Positions 1-12,240 are shown, numbered from the stretch's first letter. The stretch: 64,000 bases of DNA from Nautilus pompilius (GCA_018389105.1 JACATO010000628.1:53501-117500), one strand, 5' to 3'. The notes: a model not told the origin generated them from the letters alone. Numbers and translations are program-made.

Positions 1-28
1 TGTGTGTGTGTGTGTGTGTGTGTGTGTG
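1..28. repeat. (TG)n microsatellite
   Basis: Uninterrupted TG dinucleotide run at the window edge; it probably continues upstream. Confidence 0.95.
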
Positions 29-59
29 ATGTTGGTTTTAAAAATTATTTGCTGTTTTA

Positions 60-170
60 CATTTCTAGAACGCTGAAGGTCGTGGCCTTGTCGCTCTAAT
101 ACGCAGAGTGAAAGATATTGCAATGTAATTCATTTTGGTAAATGATCAGCATCATCCGAAACTAGTAGAC
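60..170 (+). pseudogene. CR1-like non-LTR reverse transcriptase scrap
   Basis: One frame reads a Trp at 83 followed by RSNT and then CNVIHFGK at 119-142. This matches the W..(L/R)FN..KC.V.HFGK block that follows the catalytic palm in CR1/L2/jockey-like reverse transcriptases. A stop lies just before and another just after, so it is a fossil. Only this one block is visible; the following EKDLGV block was not found downstream. Inferred from a short motif, so the call is tentative. Confidence 0.4.
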
Positions 171-1155
171 AACCAAAAAGTGATAAAGAAGCCGCTCGAC
201 TGCTTCTATCTATAGCTGACATCTTTCTCATTTTTTATCATTACCATTGAGTGGCGTGAATAAATGTGAAACACTAGGTAATCCAATACAATAATTGCTG
301 TATAGGATATCCACTTGTCTCTGAGCAGCGTCCAAGAGCCGTCCAAAATTTTGATTTAATTGGGCAATCACATGAAAATCGCAAACAATTTAAAGCAATA
401 CAAAAGGAAAATAGTATTATTTGTTCTCGAATTGCGTTCCGCAAGCATGATCTTTAATTGCTGTTTCAGGATAGATGCATCATATACGTGTTAATTTTAT
501 GCGTGACAGTCCTATTAGAAGGAGGCAGCCCACTGACGAAGACTGATTAAATGTTGTTTTTTTCTTAATCAACACTTAGAAAATAGTTGTGTTTAATTAA
601 TAATATAGTTCAGCCGAGACATCAAACACAGACCGATATAAATGGCAAAACAAATAGCTGAAATTAACTGAAAGTAATGCACATCCGTCGGTTTTCTGTC
701 TGGAGACTATGTGAAAAAGCAAAAAGGAGAAAACAAATTCTTTAAAAAGGAATAAATTAAACAAAAGAGGCTTTCACAGCTCCAATTTGGCTGATTGTCA
801 TTTTATTTGGAATTAAAGGTGGCAGACACACAAGAAAAAGTAGATAAAAAGAAAAAATAATAATTAAAAAATAGGTCGCTTTCCAGTTAAACTGCTACTA
901 GAGAACTCATTTATTTGTTACAGGTACGTCAGGCCACGTGACCCCAAATCCATTTGAAAATAGATACATCCGGTTAAACGATCTAAAAAATGAAACAAAA
1001 CAAAGATTAACAGCGGGACAAACTGTCGAGCAATGTCTCAGCTGAGGGAAGGAGAGGGTTCGTGGCTTATTCTCACACCTACACTGGGTTTTTTAATGTC
1101 ATTGCTATTTATGGAAACAGCCGACGAAGGACCTTTATTCGTAGCGGGGTTGAAG
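171..1155. other. Unassigned AT-rich sequence
   Basis: No convincing gene, RNA or transposon motif was seen. The stretch is AT-rich with short A runs near 830-870 and stop codons in every frame. Confidence 0.6.
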
Positions 1156-1156
1156 C

Positions 1157-1169
1157 AGAGAGAGAGAGA

Positions 1170-1208
<39 letters not shown>

Positions 1209-1219
1209 TGGAGAGAGAG
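1157..1219. repeat. (GA)n microsatellite with ATGG interruptions
   Basis: GA dinucleotide tract interrupted twice by ATGGAG. Long open frames across it are made of Arg/Glu or Leu/Ser alternation and are not genes. Confidence 0.9.
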
Positions 1220-1800
1220 GGGGGTGATGATCGAAAGAACTGTACTTTGTGTTTTGCCGTCATTAAAAAGCGGTTGGTTCTCAGATCGCATTGTCGAAAA
1301 TTTTGATCGCTTTAACGGGGGAGACGGTTGCTGTCAACACCCAGCACCGTATCTGCTGCAAGTTAGCATCATGACACACCTAAACAATCGTCCCTGTTGA
1401 GACCTCCTAACCTTGATCATATCGACAGGAAAAGGACACCGAAACGCTGGCACCTAATTAGTTCTACTAGCAAGATGAGGAGGAATACCAGAAGTAATTA
1501 TCTAAACGACCAACGGGTCGAGGATATGACAAGAACGTTTTCGTTATTAGCGAAACCGACCAAATCTGAATTCTGCAAAATGTTGATGAAATGATCTTCC
1601 TTTGCTTTGTAGAAGAGTTCTAGTCATCTCTAAACAGTAACAAACACTGTAAATTATGATTTAAACTCCTCCAACCTGAGCTTTCGCTGACAATGTATGT
1701 ATTCAGTTCTGTTAGTTGTATCTTATTGCTTAGGTCAAACCAAACACAAAGCGATCCAAAGCTCAGTTTTATTTACCATAATTTTCGACATTTTACAATC
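1220..1800. other. Unassigned sequence before the minisatellite
   Basis: No recognisable coding or repeat family was seen. It directly abuts the first degenerate unit of the 60-bp array. Confidence 0.6.
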
Positions 1801-4800
1801 ATTCAGCGACTCTTCCAGCTGTATGCAGCAAGAATTTATTATAAATTATCTCTACTACAATTCAAAGACTCTTCTGGCTGTATGCAACAAGAATTTATTA
1901 TAAATTATCTCTACTAACCATTCAAAGACTCTTCTGGCTGTATGCAACAAGAATTTATTATAAATTATCTCTACCAACCATTCAAAGACTCTTCTGGCTG
2001 TATGCAACAAGAATTTATTATAAATTATCTCTACTAACCATTCAAAGACTCTTCTGGCTGTATGCAACAAGAATTTATTATAAATTATCTCTACTAACCA
2101 TTCAAAGACTCTTCTGGCTGTATGCAACAAGAATTTATTATAAATTATCTCTACTAACCATTCAAAGACTCTTCCAGCTGTATGCAACAAGAATTTATTA
2201 TAAATTATCTCTACTAACCATTCAAAGACTCTTCTGGCTGTATGCAACAAGAATTTATTATAAATTATCTCTACCAACCATTCAAAGACTCTTCCAGCTG
2301 TATGCAACAAGAATTTATTATAAACTATCTCTACTAACCATTCAAAGACTCTTCTGGCTGTATGCAACAAGAATTTATTATAAATTATCTCTACCAACCA
2401 TTCAAAGACTCTTCCAGCTGTATGCAACAAGAATTTATTATAAACTATCTCTACCAACCATTCAAAGACTCTTCTGGCTGTATGCAACAAGAATTTATTA
2501 TAAATTATCTCTACCAACCATTCAAAGACTCTTCCAGCTGTATGCAACAAGAATTTATTATAACTATCTCTACTAACCATTCAAAGACTCTTCTGGCTGT
2601 ATGCAACAAGAATTTATTATAAATTATCTCTACCAACCATTCAAAGACTCTTCCAGCTGTATGCAACAAGAATTTATTATAACTATCTCTACCAACCATT
2701 CAAAGACTCTTTTGGCTGTATGCAACAAGAATTTATTATAAATTATCTCTACTAACCATTCAAAGACTCTTCTGGCTGTATGCAACAAGAATTTATTATA
2801 AATTATCTCTACCAACCATTCAAAGACTCTTCCAGCTGTATGCAACAAGAATTTATTATAAACTATCTCTACCAACCATTCAAAGACTCTTCTGGCTGTA
2901 TGCAACAAGAATTTATTATAAACTATCTCTACCAACCATTCAAAGACTCTTTTGGCTGTATGCAACAAGAATTTATTATAAATTATCTCTACTAACCATT
3001 CAAGACCCTTCTGGCTGTATGCAACAAGAATTTATTATAAATTATCTCTACCAACCATTCAAAGACTCTTCTGGCTGTATGCAACAAGAATTTATTATAA
3101 ATTATCTCTACCAACCATTCAAAGACTCTTCTGGCTGTATGCAACAAGAATTTATTATAAATTATCTCTACCAACCATTCAAAGACTCTTCCAGCTGTAT
3201 GCAACAAGAATTTATTATAAATTATCTCTACTAACCATTCAAAGACCCTTCTGGCTGTATGCAACAAGAATTTATTATAAATTATCTCTACCAACCATTC
3301 AAAGACTCTTCTGGCTGTATGCAACAAGAATTTATTATAAACTATCTCTACCAACCATTCAAAGACCTTCTGGCTGTATGCAACAAGAATTTATTATAAA
3401 TTATCTCTACTAACCATTCAAAGACTCTTCTGGCTGTATGCAACAAGAATTTATTATAAATTATCTCTACCAACCATTCATAGACCCTTCTGGCTGTATG
3501 CAACAAGAATTTATTATAAATTATCTCTACCAACCATTCAAAGACTCTTCTGGCTGTATGCAACAAGAATTTATTATAAATTATCTCTACCAACCATTCA
3601 AAGACCCTTCTGGCTGTATGCAACAAGAATTTATTATAAATTATCTCTACCAACCATTCAAAGACCCTTCTGGCTGTATGCAACAAGAATTTATTATAAA
3701 TTATCTCTACCAACCATTCAAAGACTCTTCCAGCTGTATGCAACAAGAATTTATTATAAACTATCTCTACCAACCATTCAAAGACTCTTCTGGCTGTATG
3801 CAACAAGAATTTATTATAAACTATCTCTACCAACCATTCAAAGACTCTTCTGGCTGTATGCAACAAGAATTTATTATAAACTATCTCTACCAACCATTCA
3901 AAGACTCTTCTGGCTGTATGCAACAAGAATTTATTATAAACTATCTCTACTAACCATTCAAAGACTCTTCTGGCTGTATGCAACAAGAATTTATTATAAA
4001 TTATCTCTACCAACCATTCAAAGACTCTTCCAGCTGTATGCAACAAGAATTTATTATAAACTATCTCTACCAACCATTCAAAGACTCTTCTGGCTGTATG
4101 CAACAAGAATTTATTATAAACTATCTCTACCAACCATTCAAAGACTCTTCTGGCTGTATGCAACAAGAATTTATTATAAATTATCTCTACCAACCATTCA
4201 AAGACTCTTTTGGCTGTATGCAACAAGAATTTATTATAAATTATCTCTACCAACCATTCAAAGACCCTTCTGGCTGTATGCAACAAGAATTTATTATAAA
4301 CTATCTCTACTAACCATTCAAAGACTCTTCTGGCTGTATGCAACAAGAATTTATTATAAATTATCTCTACCAACCATTCAAAGACTCTTCCAGCTGTATG
4401 CAACAAGAATTTATTATAAACTATCTCTACCAACCATTCAAGACTCTTCTGGCTGTATGCAACAAGAATTATTATAAACTATCTCTACCAACCATTCAAA
4501 GACTCTTCTGGCTGGCTGTATGCAACAAGAATTTATTATAAATTATCTCTACCAACCATTCAAAGACTCTTTTGGCTGTATGCAACAAGAATTTATTATA
4601 AATTATCTCTACCAACCATTCAAAGACCCTTCTGGCTGTATGCAACAAGAATTTATTATAAACTATCTCTACCAACCATTCAAAGACTCTTCCAGCTGTA
4701 TGCAACAAGAATTTATTATAAACTATCTCTACCAACCATTCAAAGACTCTTCTGGCTGTATGCAACAAGAATTTATTATAAACTATCTCTACCAACCATT

Positions 4801-5695
4801 CAAAGACTCTTCTGGCTGTATGCAACAAGAATTTATTATAAATTATCTCTACCAACCATTCAAAGACCCTTCTGGCTGTATGCAACAAGAATTTATTATA
4901 AATTATCTCTACCACCATTCAAAGACCCTTCTGGCTGTATGCAACAAGAATTTATTATAAACTATCTCTACCAACCATTCATAGACCCTTCTGGCTGTAT
5001 GCAACAAGAATTTATTATAAATTATGTCTACCAACCATTCATAGACCCTTCTGGCTGGCTGTATGCAACAAGAATTTATTATAAACTATCTCTACCAACC
5101 ATTCATAGACCTTCTGGCTGTATGCAACAAGAATTTATTATAAACTATCTCTACCAACCATTCAAAGACCCTTCTGGCTGTATGCAACAAGAATTTATTA
5201 TAAATTATGTCTACCAACCATTCATAGACCCTTCTGGCTGTATGCAACAAGAATTTATTATAAATTATCTCTACCAACCATTCAAAGACCCTTCTGGCTG
5301 TATGCAACAAGAATTTATTATAAACTATCTCTACCAACCATTCATAGACCCTTCTGGCTGTATGCAACAAGAATTTATTATAAATTATCTCTACCAACCA
5401 TTCATAGACCCTTCTGGCTGTATGCAACAAGAATTTATTATAAATTATCTCTACCAACCATTCAAAGACTCTTCTGGCTGTATGCAACAAGAATTTATTA
5501 TAAATTATCTCTACCAACCATTCAAAGACCCTTCTGGCTGTATGCAACAAGAATTTATTATAAACTATCTCTACCAACCATTCAAAGACTCTTCTGGCTG
5601 TATGCAACAAGAATTTATTATAAATTATGTCTACCAACCATTCATAGACCCTTCTGGCTGTATGCAACAAGAATTTATTATAAATTATGTCTACA
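1801..5695. repeat. 60-bp minisatellite, about 65 tandem copies
   Basis: A near-perfect 60-bp tandem array of about 3.9 kb. Each unit carries TTCAAAGACTCTTC, then TGGCTG or CAGCTG, then TATGCAACAAGAATT and TATCTCTAC(C/T)AACC. The common unit contains an AT-rich 15-base palindrome, AATTTATTATAAATT, which can form a small hairpin; the AAACTAT variant breaks it. The first unit (1,801-1,860) is diverged. Units around 2,221-2,700 alternate TGG and CAG types, giving a 120-bp higher-order repeat. Single-base losses recur near 2,560 and 2,680. Variants with TATGTC and CATAGACC are concentrated after 4,980. Because 60 is divisible by three, several frames on both strands stay open for hundreds of codons with a 20-residue period. 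This is a by-product of the period and no start context, splice sites or codon bias supports translation. Confidence 0.97.
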
Positions 5696-6270
5696 ATGAT
5701 CATCCGCTTCGCCGTAACTTGTAAAAATCTTGCATCTTGTAACGTCAGATGGCTTTCGCGTTTATTCCCACGGTTTATTTATATCAAAAGGGTAAAAGAC
5801 AATCCTATCCTGAAATTTTTTGCTAATGTATAAATAATAAAAGTTACACTGGAAACAATCTATGTTTCCTTTTTGTGATTTCCACTCGGGTAGTTACCAA
5901 CTTCGCAAAAGTCACAGCGATTCTGCGCTTTGGCAAATTAGATAAAACTTTAGGTTTAATGGCATTTAAACTTATAACACGATTCTAATATCTTCAGTAC
6001 CATTCATACAGAAATAGTCTAACAAAACCAGAGAATCTCTTGAGTAGCCGGCCTTGGTTTAAAACTGTTCAGCAGTAGAGTGAAAATGAAGAACAGAAAG
6101 AGTTTTCGTAAAATTAGTTCTTAGTTTTAGATGTTAACCTTTTGTTTCCATAAAGAATCTGAAATAAACAAAATTAAAATAAAAAAAAACTACAAGAGAG
6201 AAACTGTTTTATTCTTCCTAAAATTTTTAAACTTTCGTTAAAATTTCTAATAATTTTAAAAAAAACATTT
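5696..6270. other. Unassigned AT-rich sequence
   Basis: Nothing recognisable was seen between the minisatellite and the retrotransposon fossil. Confidence 0.6.
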
Positions 6271-6294
6271 ATTATTATTATTATTATTATTATT
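6271..6294. repeat. (ATT)n microsatellite
   Basis: Eight perfect ATT units. Confidence 0.9.
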
Positions 6295-6387
6295 GAATAA
6301 ATTCACTCTTTTTACTACATTACCGATGGCCAATGATAAACCATACCTGGTAATAATGGAAATACTAACCCTGCTTTTTAGACCTCA

Positions 6388-9260
6388 ATTGGTGTCACTT
6401 TTCTCAAGGTTCGTGCAGTGTCGATAACTACGGCTTTTCGGATGTGACGGATGTTTTGTAATCCAGGCATTTAAAAAAGTATATATCTATATATATATAT
6501 TGATTTTGATTGATCTTCGTTTACTATTCAATCTACAACTCTGCTCTATAGCTATGAAATTATGCTCTTTGCTTCTCATTCCTTCGTTTGATTTTCTTGT
6601 TGATGACTCGTTTTACTTCTTTAGCTTCTTTTGCTAGTTCAATAGTATCAATACATTCTTGGTCTTGTTCAATGATTCTTCACTGAGCGATTGTTGATTC
6701 TGTCTTCACTATTGACAGCCGTGTGCGGACGATGTGCCGACAATATTAAGAAATATAATATAATAATATATAAATAATTTATTACAGACATACCATGAAA
6801 CATCAACACAAACGTTCTGAAACAACCACAAGAGTGTAGTAAATGAATGAATGAAATTTATTGCATTGAATCATAGCGAATTAAAATTATACCAGTCACA
6901 AATTATGAGCAATCGCCCTCAGATATGCAAGTCCGTCTTCATTGATATACTTGGCAGCTAGTGTCTTCAGGCGGTTTTTAATCATGGGTTGTCCTCTTCC
7001 GTCTAATCATTCGTGTCAGTGTTTCCTTTATAGGCAACGAGCCAACTGCTCTCGGAAGGAAATTTGCTGTACAATTGTGTGATTCTACTTGTGGCTTCGT
7101 CAGATTGTTCAGCTCGTTGCTTCATCTCGTGTACACGCGCTGTATCTGGTGGATGTGTGTGTTCCGATGGAGTACCCTGGATGACATCACTAATTGTCTT
7201 CAGCCTCCCGCTGCAGCCTTTCCGCTTTTCACTTCTCCAATAAGTTTTCCCGTCTCTTTCTCTGTCAACAACATACACATAGCCTTCACAGAGAAGCTTT
7301 CTGCCAATTTTTGGCCCATGCTTTTGTTGTGTCGCGCGGACCCGCTTGAAAAGTGAATGAATTCCGGACGCAGAGGAATTTATATGCGAGCCAGCAAGCA
7401 GCGGTCAAGGTGACCCAGGCAGACAAAAAACTGTCTATCAATGGTGGCAAGACGGGTGATGTCATTATTCCATCGGCTGATCTCTGAATGGCTGGGGACA
7501 CGGTTACTGTTACATCAGCTTGATCTCGTTGCGATGGTGTCACGACACTATTACGTCAGCACGTTGACCCGCTGTCCTATCAGCTTTATGCTTCGATGAG
7601 GGGCTTTGTTACTTTTGGCTTGGACCACCTGTATTTATTCTTCGTTGTCTGCTTGTACGAATGTGTGGATGAAAGTAAAATGGGAAGTTGAAAGGTTGTA
7701 AAAAATATATTTTTAGAATATTCGACAAAAAATATATTCACTCAAGAAAATGTGTAAAATATGATTTTCTGTCCATTTTATTTGTTCGTCAGCATAAAGT
7801 CCGGCTACCATTGACAACAGGTAGAGCGATTCAATCTGAATCAATCCTCTACCACGTTTTACGTTGTAACTCTATGCATTAGATCTGCTTTTATCTCGAA
7901 CATGCCGTGCATCGTGAGAAGTTTCTTCGTTGTTCGATCCAGCGCTATAAGAATCTATTGCAGTAATTCTGTTTCCAGAACTCATTTAGATTATGAGGTC
8001 GAGTCTGCTTCTTCTTACATACTCCTCTGGTTTTTATGGCTTTGTTGTGATCGACTCCAGCAGCTTAGTCAACATATAAATATCTGTACACTCCTTCCTG
8101 CCAGAGCTTCTTGATTTCGATATTTTCATGTCATTTGATGTCTTCAGTTCGCTGGAGTTTTCCATTAATAATTTTTACTTTAGCGCATTCGTCTAAACTA
8201 TGCCACCCTTAAATGTTTTCGCATTCGCCATCTTATCTTCTAGCTGTTTGTCATCTTCCCCATGCAACATGAGATCATCAATATATCATGCAGGTGGAGA
8301 ACGGGAGCTTAAAGGTAAGTTATTCATTATAAACTCATTCTCTTATAATTACCACTTTTTCTCCTCAACTTTAGTTACACTTAAACAGTAAACTCTTAAA
8401 TCCAGGTAGAATGCATATGCATTTGACCAGGTGTTATTCACTCCTCTGTGCCGAAAAGTCATACCTGTTCTCAATTTTTGATATGACGTACTACCTGAAG
8501 TCTTGAAGCATTGGCCCTTGTTTGTATAATTTCATGCTGCCTTCACTAATATATCCAAATCATACAAATTTTCTTTGCGTTTTTACATTCTTCAATCAGC
8601 AACTTATTAATGAGCAGTTGATCTTTCCACAGCCGTACGACTCCCTTCTACATTTCCTCTGTTCTAACGACAAACTACTATTGTTCGTCAGATATTCGTA
8701 GGATCTCTCTATAGTCACCGATGTTAGGATCTTGTATGTTGTTGAAAAAAAGGTAAATAGCCTAAGATTTTTTGGTACTTTTATTTGGCCATTCTTTGAA
8801 AATAACCCTTTGAAACCGTTTATCAGGCAATCTGGTGTTAATTCTGGGTTGCAAATAATATTTGAGATTCTTCTTGCCAGTATGTCATGACAGGGTGTGA
8901 AGTTCGTCTACCATAAATTTCTAACTTCGTCAAAACTGTTTCCCAGCTACGTGACCTAAGAATTGCAGATTTTACTTCATCCTTTGTGATTTAATCTTAA
9001 GCTTGGTGCTAAAATTGTTCTTTCTTTTTTTTTCATTTACCTTTGAATCTCTCATCGGACTATTCCTCATCTTCCCTTCCACTATTGTGGATCTTTAACC
9101 GTGTTGGACACTTTTCTAATTTCTTTATTAAACTTTGAGTTAAATGCAAGCAGACTGTTGTTGTACCGGTGCAGTTTATTTCGCTTCTCTTATCGTCTGA
9201 TTTGACCAATTTTTGCTTGAATTTTCTGTTTTCAGCTCTCTTATATCGCCAATAATAGTG
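6388..9260 (-). pseudogene. R4/Dong-like non-LTR retrotransposon, decayed, with internal insertion
   Basis: Read on the minus strand, blocks of one reverse transcriptase family appear in the correct order with many stops and frameshifts. First comes KFNKEIRKVSNTVKDP (about 9,140-9,090). Then VPKNLRLFTFF followed by TTYKILTSVTIERSYEYL (about 8,785-8,690), the region equivalent to NYRPI. Next is a CRRESYGCGK / QLLINKLLIEECK region (about 8,670-8,570). The catalytic block is YIDDLMLHGEDDKQLEDK (8,285-8,232), with YxDD intact. It is followed by LESDHNKAIK (about 8,050), SGNRITAID (about 7,950) and GRGLIQIESLYLL (about 7,850-7,800). The last block, IRKAVVIDTARTLRKV and stop, is at about 6,450-6,388. 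The order and the GRGL.QIE and TARxLRKV blocks match non-LTR elements related to R4/Dong, whose proteins end with a restriction-like endonuclease region; that domain is mostly lost here. The FLYWCH unit lies within it. The clade name is from memory of the family and is the weakest part; that it is a retrotransposon is well supported. Confidence 0.8.
6857..7352 (-). pseudogene. FLYWCH zinc-finger protein (MULE-type), internally deleted
   Basis: A minus-strand frame from about 7,352 to 7,003 reads GPKIGRKLLCEGYVYVVD, DGKTYWRSEKRKGCSGRL, then SEHTHPPDTARVHEMKQ. This is a FLYWCH-type zinc finger of the kind linked to Mutator-like elements and to many invertebrate uncharacterised proteins. The usual first Cys of the W-R-C ligand is Ser here, so zinc binding is probably impaired; the second Cys and the H-T-H pair remain. 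A stop at 7,003 ends this frame. A shifted frame directly downstream reads PMIKNRLKTLAAKY and YLRAIAHNL with a stop at 6,898-6,896, the usual C-terminal block of such proteins. The central transposase-like part is absent, so two ends are joined. AATAAA follows at 6,862-6,857. A TATAAAT lies upstream at 7,384-7,378, but no in-frame ATG follows it. It sits between the GRGL block and the C-terminal block of the surrounding retrotransposon fossil. Confidence 0.72.
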
Positions 9261-9596
9261 GCTGTGGCGTATCTTTCATCATTTAAATTAGCCTTCCTTG
9301 ATTTCACTCATCTCCAATAGGTCAGCTCTCGTCATTAAAACAATCTATTCTGTATTTGATCCGTATCGCTTTGGTCAGAACATCTAATAATAATAAATAC
9401 CGACACACACCGATTTTTATAACAATAAATTAATCAGTTAGAAGACGACGCTGAAAAAATCAAATTTAGTGTAGTAAAAGAAAAAAACGGTATTGTTTTT
9501 TTTCTTCTAAGTTTTTCAATATTTACTGTTTATTCTTGTAAAATAGATTCTTTTAAGCAGAACACAAAACTACAATCAAAATAATATTCGTGCCTA
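9261..9596. other. Possible 5' part of the R4-like fossil, unassigned
   Basis: Low-complexity AT-rich DNA. A weak charged, lysine-rich minus-strand reading could be the N-terminal continuation of the retrotransposon at 6,388-9,260, but no diagnostic motif was seen. Confidence 0.3.
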
Positions 9597-9713
9597 TATA
9601 GTAGACTGATCTGGCTTATAGTGCGATTAACAAAACTCGAGGTGACACGTGATTGAGATCCTCAGAGCGCATGCGTCACATTACCAACTGGATTGCGTGC
9701 ATAGTCTGCTATA
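9597..9713. repeat. Short inverted-repeat element, MITE-like
   Basis: TATAGTAGACT at 9,597 and AGTCTGCTATA ending near 9,713 form an 11-base inverted repeat with one mismatch around about 95 bp. No transposase or clear target duplication was seen, so it may be chance. Confidence 0.25.
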
Positions 9714-12015
9714 ATAAATGCCTACTTTTATTGCTACTTTCATAGTTGGTAGGAGGGCAGTTACGGTAGTATTTGAGTAAGCTAGTTAACTTTTTCTTTT
9801 TTTCTAGTGCGTAAATAATTTTTCTATTCTTAAGAACAGACCTATGAGCAACATCAGCAGATTGTCTATTCTATAAAAAGTTAGGTTACTAGGTAACCAC
9901 CGGATCTCGCTGATTACCGGCGGATAGCTGGAACCTACCCTGTTAAATATTGTTGACGGCCCTTCCGCACATTTAACTGGGCCACTTCAAAGACGGATCC
10001 TAATTGCAACGTGGCTGAAACTCTTGATCACTATCTCAAAGAATGACCAACATACACCAGAGACAGATATGTCTATTAGGGCAGCACTGCCTGGGTGATT
10101 TTTGAAATCATTCTATCAAGAACTCAAACTCTAGGGCTTGAATCGCAGCCTCTTGGGAGACCCATGAAGCAATGTTCTGAAACAATGGGGAGACGATTCG
10201 ATTTTGAATTAATCACCGTGTAGAGCATTACACAAAGTTTTCTACTTATGAATTGCTTTTTAGCAATGAATTATCTTCACCAAAGAACGCATCTGTAAAA
10301 CATCTAGTCCATTCAACACGACGGATTATCGTTTGGGACCACATATAAACAATAGTGGAGGCTCCTTTTTCTGCAAGTTCACGCTCTCACCGATCACTTT
10401 AAAGTTTCTCAGACGTCTAATTCACAGAATTTCAGTTCCATCGAGACTTGCAAACGATTTGAAAACATTGCATAGTTTACGCTGTCAGAGATGATCGCCG
10501 CGCCCCCTTCCCCCCCCTAGATTTAGAAGTCCTGGTTAGCGATGCACTAGATTCATGAACTAGAACTCAGGGATCGTCTTTCTCGCCCCCCCCTTTTAAA
10601 GCGGTCCGAACCACAAGGTTCTCTTTCATCACCGCAGGCGCGAGCATTCTCTAGCTTATCACCAAAGCGCAGACACTGGAGAGCGAGCGTTAAGATGCTC
10701 CGCCGAATGTCTCAGCAGCTTTGAATTCTTCGAGTGATCCAAATTGCACAACGGTGATGCGCAAAGCCAGAGCAGACCTCAGATCAAAACCTGCACAAGT
10801 CATACGAGAGCTCCTATCTTTTACCATAATCATTACAACTTAAGCTTTCCCCCTAATTGCTCCAACAACGCGGGCCATGTGGTGGGCCAGATAACCTTTG
10901 CGAGCGCTCTCCAGCAAGCTGAAATTGTTCGTCTGCTAAGGCCTTCCGGTGACTGGTCAGATCTCGCCCTCTTTCTTAAGTAGGCCGAACAAGACGCGCA
11001 ATTAACCCATGGGTGGAGAGCGGAATGGCTCGCAGCTGATAGCGGCATTTTGGGGGTTTTTTAAATTGCAGTCTCGATGCTGGAAAGAGTAATGGAAATG
11101 CGGGTGGGGGGAGGAGGTAGGTCGGAAAACGGAATGGCTAGCTTTTGATAAGAGAGGCGGGGGAGTTGGAGTTGTGAGGTGTGTATTTTAGGTCACTGCC
11201 AGTCGGAAGTTAGGGCAACTCGTGTTGATTTGTCACTGGACCGTACAATCACCCTGCTAACTGACGTGGTGGCAGTAACGAGGTGCCATCGATCTGGCGC
11301 CTCGGGATCATCTAGAATCGCGGGATAGAAAATAAACCGAGACGAAGAAGAACCCGCTGGGCTAAAAGTGAAAGCGAGGTAATTCATTGAAAAGTTTCTA
11401 TTCTGAGCTGGAAAAGAAAAAAAGTAAACGAAAACAAGGATATTAATGTCCAAGCTAGCTTAAGAAAATTTAAGTAAATTCCTCCTCAAGAATGACGCTT
11501 TCCTTCTTCTCTGACTCCCGTCATGCTGCCTTGTGCCAACTATTTGCAATGGCTGCAGACTTAAGTTTATGACTACATTACACGAGGATTTCCTAAATCT
11601 ATGCCATTTCTATATTAGATACGCAGTAAGACAAAACGTAAAGAACTTGAAATATTTATTTTGATAATTTTTTGACTGATCCCCCCTTTTCTGGCCACCA
11701 GCGTTGGGAACGCGGTCAACTTCGGCATTTCTCCAGATAAGATGGCTGATGGAAGTGAGAAGGAAATGTCTCTACATTTTTTTTTAATATTCTCGTTGAT
11801 GCCGAAGTGTGCTCAGTGGGACGAGGCAGGGTTCCGTGTTGTTTCTTCCTTCCTGATAAATTCAGGCGGTTGGTTAAAGATCCCTGTTTGGAGAAACGGA
11901 CCCCAAGCCCCAACTTTCAAACGCCGGTGACTTGGAATATGCTTCTGTGTCAAAATTGCCTGCTTACCCGCGTTTAGACCACGAAGCTTCTACCTTTAAA
12001 CACACATCTGCGAAG
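9714..12015. other. Unassigned, locally CpG-rich sequence
   Basis: C-rich runs occur near 10,500 and 10,590 and a G-rich patch near 11,100-11,165. Short open frames on both strands lack splice or start context, and I recognise none. Confidence 0.5.
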
Positions 12016-12240
12016 AGGGTTAGGGTTAGGCTACAGGACTTTCAAGTTTGGCCGTAGTTCGAATCCCGGTCTGGGGCATAGTGTCCTAGTAACGGTTTCC
12101 CTGCCGAACGCAGCAGTGTCGGGCCCCTTGCGACGCAAGTCCCGCTCTCGGGTGGATGGCAGCAGCACTACGCTTCCTTGCCAGGTAGCTTCACTTGTAA
12201 AGACTGGTAAACAGAGAGAGAAAAAAACCAGAACCCTGCT
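12016..12240 (+). repeat. tRNA-related SINE-like fragment
   Basis: GTTCGAATCCC at about 12,057-12,067 matches a polymerase III B box, with a weak A-box-like TAGGCTACAGG about 30 bases upstream. The fragment starts with AGGGTTAGGGTTAGG, two telomere-type hexamers in tandem. Its body is GC-rich, and I could not match it to the other SINE copies in the window. Confidence 0.45.

Noticed and set aside
1911..1920. TACTAAC branch-point consensus in many 60-bp units
   Set aside because: It is one common variant of the repeat (TACTAACCA versus TACCAACCA), with no splice sites beside it.
1801..5695. CRISPR-like array
   Set aside because: Units are contiguous 60-bp repeats without unique spacers and the genome is eukaryotic; the 49-bp and 36-bp arrays are rejected for the same reason.
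1855..5724. Long frames on both strands with a 20-residue repeat, like a repetitive structural protein
   Set aside because: The period is 60 bp, divisible by three, so open frames appear on both strands automatically. There is no start, splice or codon evidence, and one-base indels break the frames.
7378..7384. TATA box driving the FLYWCH frame
   Set aside because: No in-frame ATG follows within the FLYWCH frame, and AT-rich matches of this length are common; it is kept only as a remark.
10500..10620. G-quadruplex cluster from C-runs
   Set aside because: C-runs near 10,500 and 10,590 are isolated and do not form four closely spaced runs.
12016..12030. Interstitial telomere (TTAGGG repeats)
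   Set aside because: Only about two and a half hexamers, directly attached to a tRNA-like SINE fragment; too short to be a telomere remnant.
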